DNA of 64,000 bases from positions 215,831-279,830 of the forward strand of contig WFMF01000223.1 of assembly GCA_011033025.1 (NCBI GenBank). The letters are read 5' to 3'. Position numbers and translations under genes: made by a program. Under the pieces are notes generated by a model that did no database searches, had not been told where the DNA came from, and saw nothing but the letters and a program-made list of their open reading frames with translations. The DNA is from Beroe forskalii. Taxonomy: Eukaryota; Ctenophora; Nuda; Beroida; Beroidae. Shown piece after piece: positions 20,630 through 32,934 of the stretch (the stretch's first letter is position 1; each line of letters opens with the position of its first letter).

Positions 20630-22342
20630 ATGTTATACCCTACCCTCGCGCGCGGCGCAACGTTCCACATTTGGACCGACGATGTCTGATTGTCTGATCC
20701 GCAAAGCGGCTGACGTAACTCAGCCAGAGTTATATGGGACACTTACCCTTCGCGCGCGCGAGGGGGTCAGGCAACGCCTTCCTAAGCCCGCATAGGTCTG
20801 TGTACGCGCCGCGCGCTTCCTTTCTAAGCCCACATAGGCGTGTACGTGTGTACGCGCGCCGCGCAACGCAGACAGGGATATACAATATACGTGTTTAGCA
20901 ACGCGCTTTCCTAAGGGAAAAGCGCCGCGCGAGCCACACAGGGATATACGTGTTTAGTGCAAAGCAACGCCTGACAACGTGTCCCTGTTTCCCCTAACCA
21001 GTTATAATAACCAGTATGTATGCAGTAGGTTTGCAAAATGTTACACACACCTATGCGGGCTTAGGAAGCGCACTGATACTCGAGAGGGTCTGTCAACGTC
21101 AGACAAGCAAAATAATGAGCTCATCACTTACAGGGAAATTTTGACATCAAGTACCACTCGTTGTAAAATCGGACCATACCGTCATACCGATAGCACCCAG
21201 AAACCATACATCTTTAATGCTCAATTATAACATATGCTTATACTACTTATACTATTGTTGAATTCCAATTTAAACTTTTTATTGACACTTGAGTTGCTTT
21301 TGCAAACATTTTTCTGCAACTGCTCTGTGTGTGCGTCAGTAAATAACAGATGTAGTAAATAGGGTTGTAGATAAGGTTGTTAAAACCCCAAAATAATGCT
21401 TTTAAGGGATATCCTTGTATTTATTCTGGTCCTAGCACTCAAGAAAGATATGAAATAGTATATCCTGAAATGGAAAACTTTGTAAACTTGGGCTTCAGAT
21501 CCCTTTTTACTACCCCTTTTATCTACCTTATTGATAAGGTAGGGTAGTAAATAGGGTGGTAAAACATAAAAAGGGAATTTGAAAGGGAATAAAACCCGGA
21601 ATCATGATTGAAGACTCTTTTATTAGATTTGCAGTAGTCTAAACACTCGAAATAGATAACAAGGTTTGCACTTTGCATCACAGCCCTTTTTACTCCCCTA
21701 TTAATAAAATATTGACGAGGTCCTATTGACTGATGAGCACACATATGTGTAACAGTGCTGGAATTTAGGCAGGTTCAGTACTTTTCTCGGTTCAGTGCAA
21801 TTGGTTTCTCTAACTAGGGGCATGGCAAAAATGGTTTAGCACTTGTCATGTTACATTTAATTCTAGCATGAATTTTCAATGGTACATCAATCATCACCTG
21901 ATATGAAAGTTTTATACTGTAGAATTCACCTAAAATATTTAAGCAGTACTTGAGAATGATATCATTCATTTAATTTAATTTATGAGCAACAGGCTATTAG
22001 TGGTAGTGCTACAATTAAATACCATGTCACTGTCAATTGCCAGGTTTCACATCACTATAATGAGACACACAAGCTGATTGTTAGATAGTAAAGTTCTTTC
22101 AGAACATCTTCAGTGCTACAATCATATTTATTATTTAGGGCATCCATTACCTCAGTTAGTTAATTTAACATGTTATGTCTGGGAGGGGGTGTTGTAAGTT
22201 TGAAACTACAATTTTAAAGATCAATTCACTATTGTTTCAATTCACTGTTAATTCTTTACTGTTTTAACTGTTTGTGTAATGTTTGATTAACAAATGTATT
22301 GAAGTATAGCAATCTCAGATAGGGCAGATATTGTAACAAGTT
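20630..22342. repeat. second copy of the duplicated segment, upstream of CEP120
   Basis: Matches 14640-15002 and, after the LINE site, 18129-19080. It lacks the LINE and therefore marks the empty insertion site at 21319/21320. It includes the CEP120 5' flank; no other gene is seen. Confidence 0.8.
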
Positions 22343-25300
22343 ATGTCAGTGCTGATTGTTGTTACCATATTAGAAGGTGAGGTGAATTTCATTGTATACA
22401 TTCAAATTATAATTTTTAGCTTGATCAAAATTATTATTTCCCTGAACCTTCTTTCAATAGGTATATCATCAGGTAAATTTTATTTTGTAAAGGCAAGTAT
22501 TTTCCAGGAAAGCAGTTTCCTTCAAAACCAAAGTCAGAACTGCAAGTTTCCTGCAAGTTTGCAAATGAGATACTGAATAGTGACCCTGTATCTCATACAT
22601 CAGCACCCTATTTTAACACTGAGCTAGCATGGGAGTTAGCTAGAAAGACCCTTCATCAGCATCGCCTTCAAAGAACACCTCTGAAGTTAACTGTAATGTT
22701 TTTTTTCCATTTAACTTTTAGATAATCTATCTAAGCCAGGAATTTGGTACAATTGAAATGATCTCAATATCTCAATATTGAGCAAGAAATTCATTATTTT
22801 TAAATCTAATCATTTACAAGAAGTATGTTTTAAATAGATATCAAACTTGATATACCTTATTGGCCTTTATTTAGACCACCTTTTTAACCAGCCTTTTTTA
22901 ACCAGCCCTATGGACAAAAATTGAATCATTTTCGAACCATTTTAACTGGCCCCTTGGACAAAATTTTTTTCTGGTGGTTGCTAGATCAGAGATTTTATGC
23001 TCTGAAATGACCACTGAAAGCCCCTTATTTTCAATAAATTGCATCAAAAGATTGAAATCCTGGTCTGATGTTATGATTTAGGTTACTCATGTGTTATGTA
23101 ATGTTATGAATTTTTTGTCGTTTTTGTCCTTAAGGGCTGGTTAAATAAAGGCCAATAAGGTAACAATAATTCAATGAGCTAATTTACAATTATATGCCAA
23201 TCATTTACTGCATAATCAATAATAGTCAGTATCTATTTCTATCATGGTTACTTTCTCAGTTTTATGCAAAGTCTGGTTCAAATGGGGAAGAAATAGGTCA
23301 TATCATGCTTGATCTTCGTTCAATTTCAAATGAGGGCTCAGAGTACAAGTGGTATCCCTTATCACGATGCAAGTACAAGACTCACAAGCCACAGATCAGA
23401 CTTATGATGTCAATTGAGGATTCTGAAGGAGACCAGCAACCGGTAATGATCAGGCAATCCCATTCAACTTGTATATTGTGTACTGTTCTATTCCTAAATT
23501 TAATAATAATAATACCTACATCTACAACTTGTGTCAGTTATAACTTTTGGACAATGTCTTGAAGATGAGAATGGATCTGAAAATTGTTACATGATAAAGA
23601 ATTAAAATTCTTAGAAACATTTATGGCTGTAATGTTTTCTTTCATGGTTTTACTGTCCCTTAAACCTTATACAATATAGCTTCTTCCTCGCCATAAGAAT
23701 GTTTGACAACCTTTCAGACAACAGATGTTCCTCAACAGAAGAAGTTGTTTGTATCTTTGGATGAAGCATCAGGCTGTTACCAAGTTGGGGAACCATCTCC
23801 AGCAGATCCTACCTACACTTTATCCTTCACCATTGTTGCAGCTGCTGGCCTACTCCCCCTCATAGATGCTACGAAACCTGCTGCTTTTTGTTTCAGGTTC
23901 ATGAGCAACTGTTTGATGCATTTTTAATATTCAATAAGCATAAGTTAGTACCAAGTTAGTATATCTTACTGCAACTTTAGAAGATAACTGTTGAGTCTTG
24001 TGGTTTAGTTACCTAGCCATAGTCATCATTACTTGAGTATTATATTCTCAATGCTTTCCTTTCCGTTCCTTCTCTTCTTTATTTTTCCTTAACTGCTGTT
24101 TCAAATATCCACAAAGGATTATTATCTGTCCAAGAACCCCTAAAGCAGAGAGTGCCATTGCTATCAATATTGCATAATCTATTTCTGCTAAGCAACCAAG
24201 TTTGAAGGGAGTTTGTATTAAAGCACCATCAAGAACAACCAGGCAATCTTCAGGTATAGTACCATAGTATCCTTGGAGCCAGCATGCAACAGCTCTTAGG
24301 ACCTTGGATAATGCCAGAAAATGAATCGGTAAAGTCAGAGAAAGATAGAAATGATCATTTTCTGACGCCTTCTTCTTCAATACTTTAACAAGACGGCTAG
24401 CAACTTTTTTGAAACGAAGTATCATTATGAGAAATGCAAAAACAGCCATTACAGTTGAATTGATAAGTACTAGCCAATCCTTTTTTGTAGAGTATTTGTC
24501 AACATAGAAGTATTCTAGGAATAACTCAGCACCATCCTCAAAAATAAATGCTGTTAAGGAAATAGCTGCACTCACTATCATGAATGTTCCATTTTTCAAT
24601 TCTTTGATTAATTTCCTGTTTTCTTCTGGTAAATCAGTTAACTCTTTAAATTTATCCCATGACTGGCCACTGACATATATATTAAGAAGGCCTATTATCA
24701 TAGTTTTAACAAGTCCAAGTATTGCAAATGCAAGTATTCCATTATTGACATTTTTGTTCCTCATAATATAGGGGTCTAAAAGGTCTTCTGTTAAAAACTC
24801 CAACCTATAAAAATACTGGAAGTCTAATGAGACATCTGCATGGTCATATAGCATGAAAACTGCAGGCCTTACAAACCAAAACAAGGTAAAAGTCGTCTCC
24901 AGTGCTGCTTGCTTATCGGACATACACTTTGTTACAACCTTTTGGCATACACCAAGGAAGTTTAAACTCTCTGGGATGTTTTTTATGTTAGCAACAAAGA
25001 GGTGATGAGTCCGTCTTCCATAGAATGCATACAATAGGAATGAAGTTCCGTAAATGAAGGTTGCTATAAATAATGGGGTCTCCACAAATCTCTGATATGC
25101 GACAGTTTGGTTTCCGACCCACGGCCGGGATTCCCATATCTTGGTTATCCCGCAATATGTAATGTTATTGCTTCCAAGAGTTGTGCACCCATCCTCAGTC
25201 GCTAATAAGGATTCTCGAAAATCAGTTTCTGATGTCATTTTCATGAGATTTGTTGCTTTTTGGCGCAATTTGTTGTTTATCTGTGTCTTTTGCAGCCCTG

Positions 25301-28300
25301 CAGTATATGCCTTAATAATGATAAATTCTATATGAACTTATTAATCATTAATAATGATAAATAATATTAAGGTGCTGCTTATAATAGCCAAAGATCAAAG
25401 TGCAACATCTTGTCACCCCCTCCCAATTTTTGATATTCAATGTACAGTATATAATATATCAAACTTACGGGAACTAACTTAGAGTTCGTTAGAAAAAACT
25501 TCAGACAAATCACGTAAACAGTAAACACAGATAATATAATGATATAGAATAGAAGTAGAAATTAGAATGAGAGCGTTATTATAATCATTTCACAATATCA
25601 CAATAATATGTTAATTGTTACTATATCATCGAGAAATGTTAAATCGTTATAAATTGATAAATGTTGCCATTTCATCCAAAGAACAAATGTACATTTAAAT
25701 TATTTTTGATTGATGGTAAAAGGGCAGGAATATAAAGTCAGCTGGGGGGGTCAAAGTCGCCGTTACAATCACTGCCTAACATAAAAGCGTCATAAACCAA
25801 AGTATCAATGCAAACTTGTAAACGTAAATGAATATAAGAATTTTCTCAATTGTCGCGTACACAAGCTCTTTAGTCTTTATATACATTGTTTTCCTCAAAA
25901 TAAATAATTTAAAAACACAAAAGGAATAAATTTAAAACACAGAGACATGAGTTGATCGAATCACTGCAACATTGTACTTAGTTTTTTAGATTAAGATCAC
26001 ATAGGAGGATGAAATAAATCAACGTTATAAGACAATGTAACAAGCATCATAGCTATAAATCGTAAAGCAAAAAGCAAAAGTTACAGAATCTTCGATAATA
26101 GAAACTAAGTCATTAGTCAATGTCCGCTTCAAATTTAATAATTCTAGAAACATTCCTCATACAATTTCGTTAATAATAAATCCGAAAATGCAATTTCCAG
26201 AAGTTCCAAAAGTAATTAAGTAAAAGATAAGTAAAAGTCGGATAGAGTTTTATTCTTTGGGATCGTTCACATATCGTCACCTTCAAATCAAAAGGTGATA
26301 ACTCGAGTTATCACCTTTTCAAAAAAACCTTACCAAGTGATTCAGAATCTCATTGCGCACCCGTGAGTGAAATTTTGAAGTGATTTGAGCAAAATCAGCA
26401 ACAAAATTTTTTTAGAAAGTTTTGCCAAAAAGTTATAACCGAGTTATTACCTCCTAAAATAATTTGAAATAATAAAATAAATTTTATAGGGCTATAACTC
26501 AACATATCACCTTTTAGTAACGAATAAAACAGTCCAAAATTCGAAAAAAGGTTATAACTCCAGTTATAACCCTATTTTTGAAAGATTGTTTGTTTTTCTA
26601 TTAATTTTCAGGTTATAACTTGAGTTATAACCCAGTTTGAAAAATAATTTTCACATATTTAGGGTTCTCAATTTGAGAAATAAGAAATTGTAAGAATGTT
26701 TTAAGTACTATAATGTGCCTCTGTTGTATCAAAGATTCGTCTAGGAAATCTAAAAATACCTATTATAGTAATTTCAGAGTAGGTACTAACAGTATATGGA
26801 AGTTTTGACGTGCTTTCGTGAGCATTGGTCAGCAATAATATAGAAAGTATCGAGGTGAAACATTTCTTTTCAGTGCCAACAGTTCATTTTTGACAACTTG
26901 AGTATGACATAGTTATGCATTTTTCCAAATTATTTCCATTATTATGTCACCCATTTGTTTTAAAATTGAGTACCTGTAAACAATGCTGTAGTGATTGATG
27001 ATTAGGGTACTATTGCTCTATTACTAAAATATTTTTGCCTTATTTGGAATCTGCAAGTTAGGAAATTACTAATAGGAAATTCAAGGAGCCACGATTTCAT
27101 TTCTACGATGAATGGATGATTTGCTGATTTGGAGGATTTTTTTCTGATTTAATCAATTGGAATGACATATAGGTTGTAATAATAAGATGACCACAGTGGT
27201 ATTAACCATGATCAGAACCACATATCTGACCGAAAACACACGATTTTATCCCTATGGTTGTCAGTTTGTTAAATAAAATAAAATGTTAATTTCTGGCCAT
27301 TCTTCACAAAAAACAAAGTAACAAGTAAAACTTGATAGATGTAAAGTGGTATTTTTGTGACTGATAAAAGGAATGTAAATTTAAAGCACGGAGTTTGCTC
27401 AAGACGTCATGATGATATTGTTAATTTAGATGGTGTTTAGTGTTTCTACTTCCATACTTTCTGAATAGTTTGAAATATGTAATTTCAAGCAGACATGACA
27501 TGTCAAAGCTTTATGCTAGTATGGTACATAGTACTACCGAAAAGTAGTTTGATGAACTCACACAAATAGCTAAATAGCAGCCACAATTTGAGTTGAAACT
27601 TAATACTTTAATAAGGATTTTAGGGTACAAAATAATTGTGAACAGTATCATGAAAGGGGCTAAATGAAAATTAATAGGGCTTTCTTTTCTTAAAATCACT
27701 ACAAAGGCGCTAAAAATCGTGAAATTTCGTAATGATGTCATTAAATTTCATGAAACTTTATAATTTTAGTGTTTTTGAAAATAAATAAGAACCGAAAATA
27801 ACAAAGGATGTCGTCTTCAAATATCAGTTTTAAATAATTCAAGAACATTTTGATATCTTGAAATTATGGAATTTAAGGCAATAAGGTGATAACTCAATAT
27901 AATATGTGATAATACTGCTGTCTTTAGTAGGAGAAAAAGTAATTCAAAAGGTTATAATTAGAGATATCACCTCTTCAAATCATTTTTAAAATTAAAGTTT
28001 CGACCAAAGGTGATAACTGTCAACTTTTCAATTAATTAATTAATTGTAATTAATTATGGACATCGGGAGGAGTGAAAACATTATCTGATCATACTACATT
28101 ATTACATACTATTCAAAAACCATAAGTTGAGAACATTTGACCATTAGTTTTGAAGAAAATTAGTTTTTTTCGATTATCTCAAAACTATACTTTTCAAGTT
28201 ATCACCTTTTGATTTGAAGGTGACGATATTATTATTATTATTTTTTTACCAACTAACTATAAAGACATGGACTGATCAGGGTACAGCAATTCTGTACTGT

Positions 28301-28735
28301 GGTTAGTAGATAAAAATATTACGTATTCACCAAGAGGGGGAGGAGGTTTCCGAATGATTACGTTACATGTTATTGAAACAAATACAACTACTGTAAATTT
28401 GATTACGAGGGGAGGGGGTTGAATTGATTACATAATATGTGAACGATTCCTTTCTAACATCTCTGTCTTCTCTTGCCACCTGATGATGTGAAGATTTACA
28501 TTGCTGTTGACGATGGAGGACCTTGCATCTTTATTGCACTTATAGTGCGCACTTGACCAGATTCTATCCTCCAGGTTCAACATGTTGGATAACCTGGTGA
28601 CCAACTCATCGTTCGTTAACGCCACGAAACCTGACTTCCCCCTTGAACGGGTCAGTGTTAAGCTGAGGGGAGGCCTTCAGAATGTGTACAAGTACTTGGC
28701 AACGGTCCAAGATGTCTCGTTACAGCTCTGTCAAG
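22343..28735 (+). CDS. CEP120: CEP120 homologue, exons 1-5 (partial)
   Basis: Centrosomal protein of 120 kDa, needed for centriole assembly and elongation, here its N-terminal C2 domains. Exons: 22343-22376, 22508-22692, 23260-23442, 23718-23896, 28575-28735; phases chain (34, 185, 183, 179, 161 nt). Exon 1 starts at ATG with [12 protein letters not shown], the family's usual opening. Exon 2 gives [20 protein letters not shown], near-identical to the vertebrate protein. Exon 3 gives [10 protein letters not shown] and [11 protein letters not shown] of the first C2 domain. Exon 4 gives GCYQVGEP and [13 protein letters not shown]. Exon 5 gives [21 protein letters not shown]. About 250 of ~1000 residues are covered; later exons are not recognised downstream in the window. 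Intron 4 (4678 bp) holds an antisense gene and a DNA transposon. Confidence 0.88.
22855..23160. mobile_element. 306-bp MITE-like element in CEP120 intron 2
   Basis: Inverted ends CCTTATTGGCCTTTATTTA and its complement at the right end, flanked on both sides by TA. Internal sequence is AT-rich without an open frame. Ends and TA flank fit a non-autonomous Tc1/mariner-type element. Confidence 0.65.
24048..25244 (-). CDS. seven-helix membrane protein, unknown family
   Basis: A single-exon frame of 398 residues from the ATG at 25244; the frame is open a few codons further upstream but only to a TTG. Seven hydrophobic segments are visible, starting with [20 protein letters not shown], then [88 protein letters not shown] and [20 protein letters not shown]. 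The first ~50 residues carry two cysteines and an N-glycosylation site (NQT), and the tail is very basic ([11 protein letters not shown] type). No family motif is recognised; a chemosensory-like receptor or an orphan transporter is possible. It lies wholly in CEP120 intron 4, antisense to it. Confidence 0.8.
   Translation of the reverse strand: MKMTSETDFRESLLATEDGCTTLGSNNITYCGITKIWESRPWVGNQTVAYQRFVETPLFIATFIYGTSFLLYAFYGRRTHHLFVANIKNIPESLNFLGVCQKVVTKCMSDKQAALETTFTLFWFVRPAVFMLYDHADVSLDFQYFYRLEFLTEDLLDPYIMRNKNVNNGILAFAILGLVKTMIIGLLNIYVSGQSWDKFKELTDLPEENRKLIKELKNGTFMIVSAAISLTAFIFEDGAELFLEYFYVDKYSTKKDWLVLINSTVMAVFAFLIMILRFKKVASRLVKVLKKKASENDHFYLSLTLPIHFLALSKVLRAVACWLQGYYGTIPEDCLVVLDGALIQTPFKLGCLAEIDYAILIAMALSALGVLGQIIILCGYLKQQLRKNKEEKERKGKH
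25330..26273. other. CEP120 intron 4, AT-rich
   Basis: AT-rich intron sequence upstream of the nested antisense gene, so it would hold that gene's promoter. No distinct element is recognised. Confidence 0.4.
26274..28226. mobile_element. 1.95-kb non-autonomous DNA transposon with TIRs
   Basis: The ends are inverted repeats of ~32 bp beginning TCGTCACCTTCAAATCAAAA and flanked by TA on both sides (26272-26273, 28227-28228). The left end runs into a perfect 30-bp palindrome at 26290-26319 (core GGTGATAACTCGAGTTATCA). Inside are at least seven degenerate copies of GGTTATAACTCGAGTTATAA (about 26430, 26490, 26550, 26612, 27888, 27950, 28008). No transposase frame is seen. TA flanks fit a Tc1/mariner-type mover. 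Confidence 0.75.
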
Positions 28736-29826
28736 GTGAGTACATGTCACAGACCATAAGTTGGACAATAAATGATAATTCAATGTCTTCATTGTTAGCA
28801 TTTTAGTACAAAAAACGAACAAAAGACACAGTTATGGGGAAAGCCCCGATTAGTTATTGAGTTATTGTTCGTTAGAAAAGTCGAACAGGCGTTTAATTTT
28901 TCGGGGTTTACGGAGCTTTTCGGTGTTGCCCCAGTCATGCAATAGCTAAAAAGCATTGATGATTTGATGAGGTTTGGAAAATTTAATGATATATTGACTC
29001 CATTCCTGTAATCCAGTACAATCCTTAATTCGTAATTGAATCATCAAAATCAAATTAACTAATTATAGTCATAATCATTGCTCTGAAAATGTCCCCGAGT
29101 GTCCTGTGCACTTACTGCAACGAGTTTGTTCGTATGAAGAACCTGTATAATAATATGTAGAACGTACGCCATAAACTGTAATTTAACCCGCTTCACATTG
29201 CTGAAACTTGAAAGGCGACCCAGTTAATAAATAACCGTTAGAAACGCTCTGCCTTTTTTCATGCAGATTATAGTAGATCAAGTGGTATCAAAAGTCAGTT
29301 ATAGCTTATAAAACTTATCTTTATTTGTCGTTAGTATTCAGAGAACTAATGATAACAAATAGCAAAAGCTTGATTCCAACTCTCTTAAACCACAATAACT
29401 TGTTTGTTCAAGGATAGTCCTTAAAGCATAAAGCACTATCCTTGCACAAACAAGGATCTCAGCTTGCCCTTCCTCAATGACTTTTTGAGACAAAAGAGGC
29501 GATTGGGAATTTGGGAGGGAAATATAATAATATGCACTCCTTCTAAGCGTTGCCTAATATTGCCTATTTATAGGTTTATATTAAGTAGAATCAAAAGTAG
29601 AATCAAAAGTAGAATCAAAACTCAATTATTCAAAATGCCTATGTGCAGAAAGTGGTTTCCTAAGACCATTTTCCACAATTATACGTACTTAATTACAAGG
29701 TTTCACGAAGTTTAATTTTGTATCAATTTTGTGCAAATATGCTACAATTCATTGATTTCACGAAGAAGGAGGACCAAGTGTGATTATATTGTTTTAAAAC
29801 TTGATATAAGAGTGATATTATACCGA
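28736..29826. other. intergenic or further CEP120 intron
   Basis: No exon of CEP120 or of the lectin gene was recognised. Around 28885-28925 is a stretch (GTTTAATTTTTCGGGGTTTA) whose complement occurs at 52835 and 57359. A short tandem of CAAAAGTAGAAT lies at 29590-29625. Confidence 0.4.
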
Positions 29827-29858
29827 CTACCGAGCTTCCAACCTATCATTTAACTCAC

Positions 29859-30602
29859 CTTGCCCAAACACCTCTACTTCTCTGAGGTTCTGAAACCCTG
29901 TAGCTCTTTCGTTGCTGAGTTCCACCATGTTCCCCCTCCCCAGACAAAAGATTTCGTACTTGGACTTCGCTTCTGTGATTTCTCCACAATTCTTAACTGT
30001 TTCCTCGTCCTTTTTGATGATCACCGAAATACCCACAATCCTTTCCAAAACAACTGGTGAATTATCTCGGTTGTATATTTCAATAGATCTGATATTTGCA
30101 GTCTTCTCCAAGTGGACTCGCAACCAAATCCCAGAGTTTGCGTAGTTTGTGTGGGCTATAGTATTGTAGTTACCGTCTACAAGATTCCATGCACCATATT
30201 GATCTTTATTTTCGTAATTGCTTGCCATCGATGCTGTTAGTCCTCCAAACTTCACTCCTCCAACTGAAATATGCCAATGGTCTTTGAACAAAGAGAGAGA
30301 GAGAGAGGAGTCTGTCATTTAACATCTGCTCATTTGCAAATGACAAACGAATTGTTTGCATATAAATTATAATACAAGCAATCATCTTACAATTGTTTGC
30401 ATACAATTAATCATCTTACCAATCTAGTATGATGATGATCAAACCATCTTCTTACAGAGCTTCAATAATTGTAATCATAGTTTTTTTACATAATCATAGA
30501 AAAATGAAGTGTATAATACTTACATGGTGTTTCTTCTGCCGCGACCATTAGAAAATGAAGCTGCAGACAAATAAATAAAATGATCATATCTTTGTAACGC
30601 AT
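29859..30602 (-). CDS. secreted F-type lectin domain protein 1 (partial)
   Basis: Fucose-binding-lectin-like protein, probably for recognition of sugars outside the cell. Exon 1 (30524-30602) is an ATG and signal peptide, MIILFICLQLHFLMVAAEE. Exon 2 (29859-30281) joins in phase 1 and encodes one F-type lectin domain: FGGLTASMASNYENKDQYGA, LVDGNYNTIAHTNYANSGIW, LRVHLEKTANIRSIEIYNRD and VEVFGQ at its end. It ends at a strong donor (CAAG|GTGAGT, phase 1), so further exons are expected; reading through gives a stop at 29827. The paired cysteines common after IYNR in this family are absent here (NSPVVLERI). Confidence 0.78.
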
Positions 30603-32526
30603 CAAACTAAATCTCTGCAGGCAGGGAATCAGAAAGGATTGATGAATGATGATAGGTTAATTCGAATGGACACAGAAAAATTTGACAACAAATTTGCGGA
30701 ATAGTCACAAATTCAAATATATAAGATTATATATTCACAAATTCAAATAGATAAAATTCAAAAGATAAAAGTTGGTTATTCGAATTTTTCTTTTGAATTC
30801 TTGAATTATACTGGTCGTTTCACCGCTGGATAGTCCCGTGACCAGCCTATCATAAATTTTGAGCAGTTTTGATATAAACGGTTGCAAAATGTAAAAATGT
30901 CAAACGTTTAGGATTAAACTTAAAACTCGTGCAGTGATATATTATATACAACAATCTAAAATCTAGGGTGATATTATATACACAACAATCTAGGGTGATG
31001 TTATAAGATTTAGCATCGGGAGGGCCGGCGCAATTCAAATGAGCAAATTTTATTGTTGCATGAATGATTCTGAGAGATTAAGGTGTGTGGAGCTACGAGT
31101 AAATAAGAGAATCTGAATAACCCAAGCATCGTTAGTACTGCCATCTTTACCGAGCAGCAATCATCTAATATAAAACGTATCATAATATATGTTGATTATA
31201 TTCATTGTCTGTCCAATATATTCCCTCCTAAACTCCAGACTCAATGCAAAGGAATGTTAGATAACGATTACTTAGTGAGGAAGAGTCCATTGTGTGTCGC
31301 ACTGCTTGGGCGCGAGAGCCCCTGTCTTTTGTTGTTGTCAAACAGCTCCTGTAATTAGGACTTAGAAATAGGACTTGTGGTGCCCTAGTCCTGCTTAGCA
31401 TTCAAAGAAAGCCATACAGTAGTTATGCTAATATTGCAAACTAAGCTAAGCTTTGTCCACGAATTCTGCGAGACCCCCTGAAAACCTGAAATCGATGGAT
31501 TTTCCCCATGGGAGAGGGCTCTGATTTCACAATCAAATGATCAAAGGAAATAGCGGCATGCAACTCAGTGTAATCAGGGTATGAGCGGCTTAGCGAGGTT
31601 AGTAAGTAGTGGTATGAGGAGAACGCAAAATATTTCGGGGGGCTAGCAAATATATGCGCAAATTTTGATGTCAAATTTACTCTATGTCCAGTTTAATAAA
31701 TCCAACAAAACCTTAGACGGTTTTCTGGTCACTAGGTCACACACCCACCTCCCATTTCCCTCCCCTTGACAGCATTCTTCTGCATTCTTATCATTTATAA
31801 GCCCTTACAAGATAGTGAAGATTGGGACTTTTGATGACAGCAATCTTATCATTTAGAAGCAAACTCGGCTGAAGACGATAATCACATGATTTTCGGTAGC
31901 TACTGATTTTTTACTTCATTGTATCTTTTAAACTTATAAACGTTCTAAACTTGCTCCCTCAGTAAGACACTCGCTCTAAACTAAAAGCAGCACACATGAG
32001 TACGAAAAGAAAAGAAATTTTCGGGGCCACAATTGGGAAATGTACTCACTACTCAACCGGGTACACAATGGGTAAAAGGTCGAGCTGAGTGGGAAAAAGT
32101 TGCAATTAACTCATCTGAGAGAGCTGCGTAATTAACACGAACAATAAACTTTATAAACGGCAATAATGGCCATTGACCACATGGAAAGAACGGATACTTA
32201 ACTGGTAGGAAGAAAGGCTTACTGGTAGGAAGTAAGGCTTTTCTTTTAGTAGCCACATGCGAACCCTCGGGTACTGAGGGCTTCATCATTCAGGCCCACT
32301 TTTTTCCGTCACAGGCTAACTGTTTGACGAATTCGATCACAACGCAGGTCCATATTTTGACTATTTGAGACATCACAGTCTCATCCATCTTTTCTCCAAC
32401 AAAGAAGAAAATATGGAGATAATTTCTATTACCTGAACTGGACGGTTCCTTGAAAGCTTGAATAGCTGGCCGGATCAACTGACATGCCTAGGTCTCATCT
32501 ACAAGAAGCCGAAATGAAGTTAATAA
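30603..32526. other. intergenic between the two lectin genes
   Basis: AT-rich; no exon recognised. It may hold later exons of lectin gene 2, which leaves its sushi exon in phase 1, but none could be identified. Confidence 0.4.
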
Positions 32527-32684
32527 CTGAAGAGTGAAGGATTAAGGTGATAAGATATTCAAAATATGTTCAATATAATATGTAAGTTGTAAATACATTA
32601 TTCGTCAATGCCCTCTTGACAAGAGGGCATTGAGGAATAATGTATTTTCATATATTGAGCATCTTATCACCTGAATCCTTCAGT
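32527..32684. repeat. MITE-like hairpin
   Basis: Imperfect arms of ~70-90 nt meet at ATGCCCTCTTGACAAGAGGG. The outer ends (CTGAAG...GGATTAAGGTGATAAGAT and ATCTTATCACCTGAATCC...CTTCAG) also pair. Confidence 0.75.
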
Positions 32685-32934
32685 TTACTTCATTTTGGTT
32701 TAGATTTTAGATTAAAAGAGGCTTTTGTAGTTAGGGAAAGGTAATGGGTCTATATGAAATTGTTACTTGAACTCGTTAGCGTAATGATATTACAAAATGC
32801 TTATCCCTCGGATCTAGATTTACTGAAAATGAACCACCCAGGGCCATTTCCAGTTATCATCCATGATCGAGGGTCTCCAAACTACAATACTACCGACAAT
32901 GTGATAAAATTCAATAAGGATCTAATTGTCTCAC

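Noticed and set aside
29399-29454. Possible microRNA precursor (20-nt arms, 16-nt loop)
   Set aside because: The stem is too short for an animal precursor, and no flanking paired region is visible.
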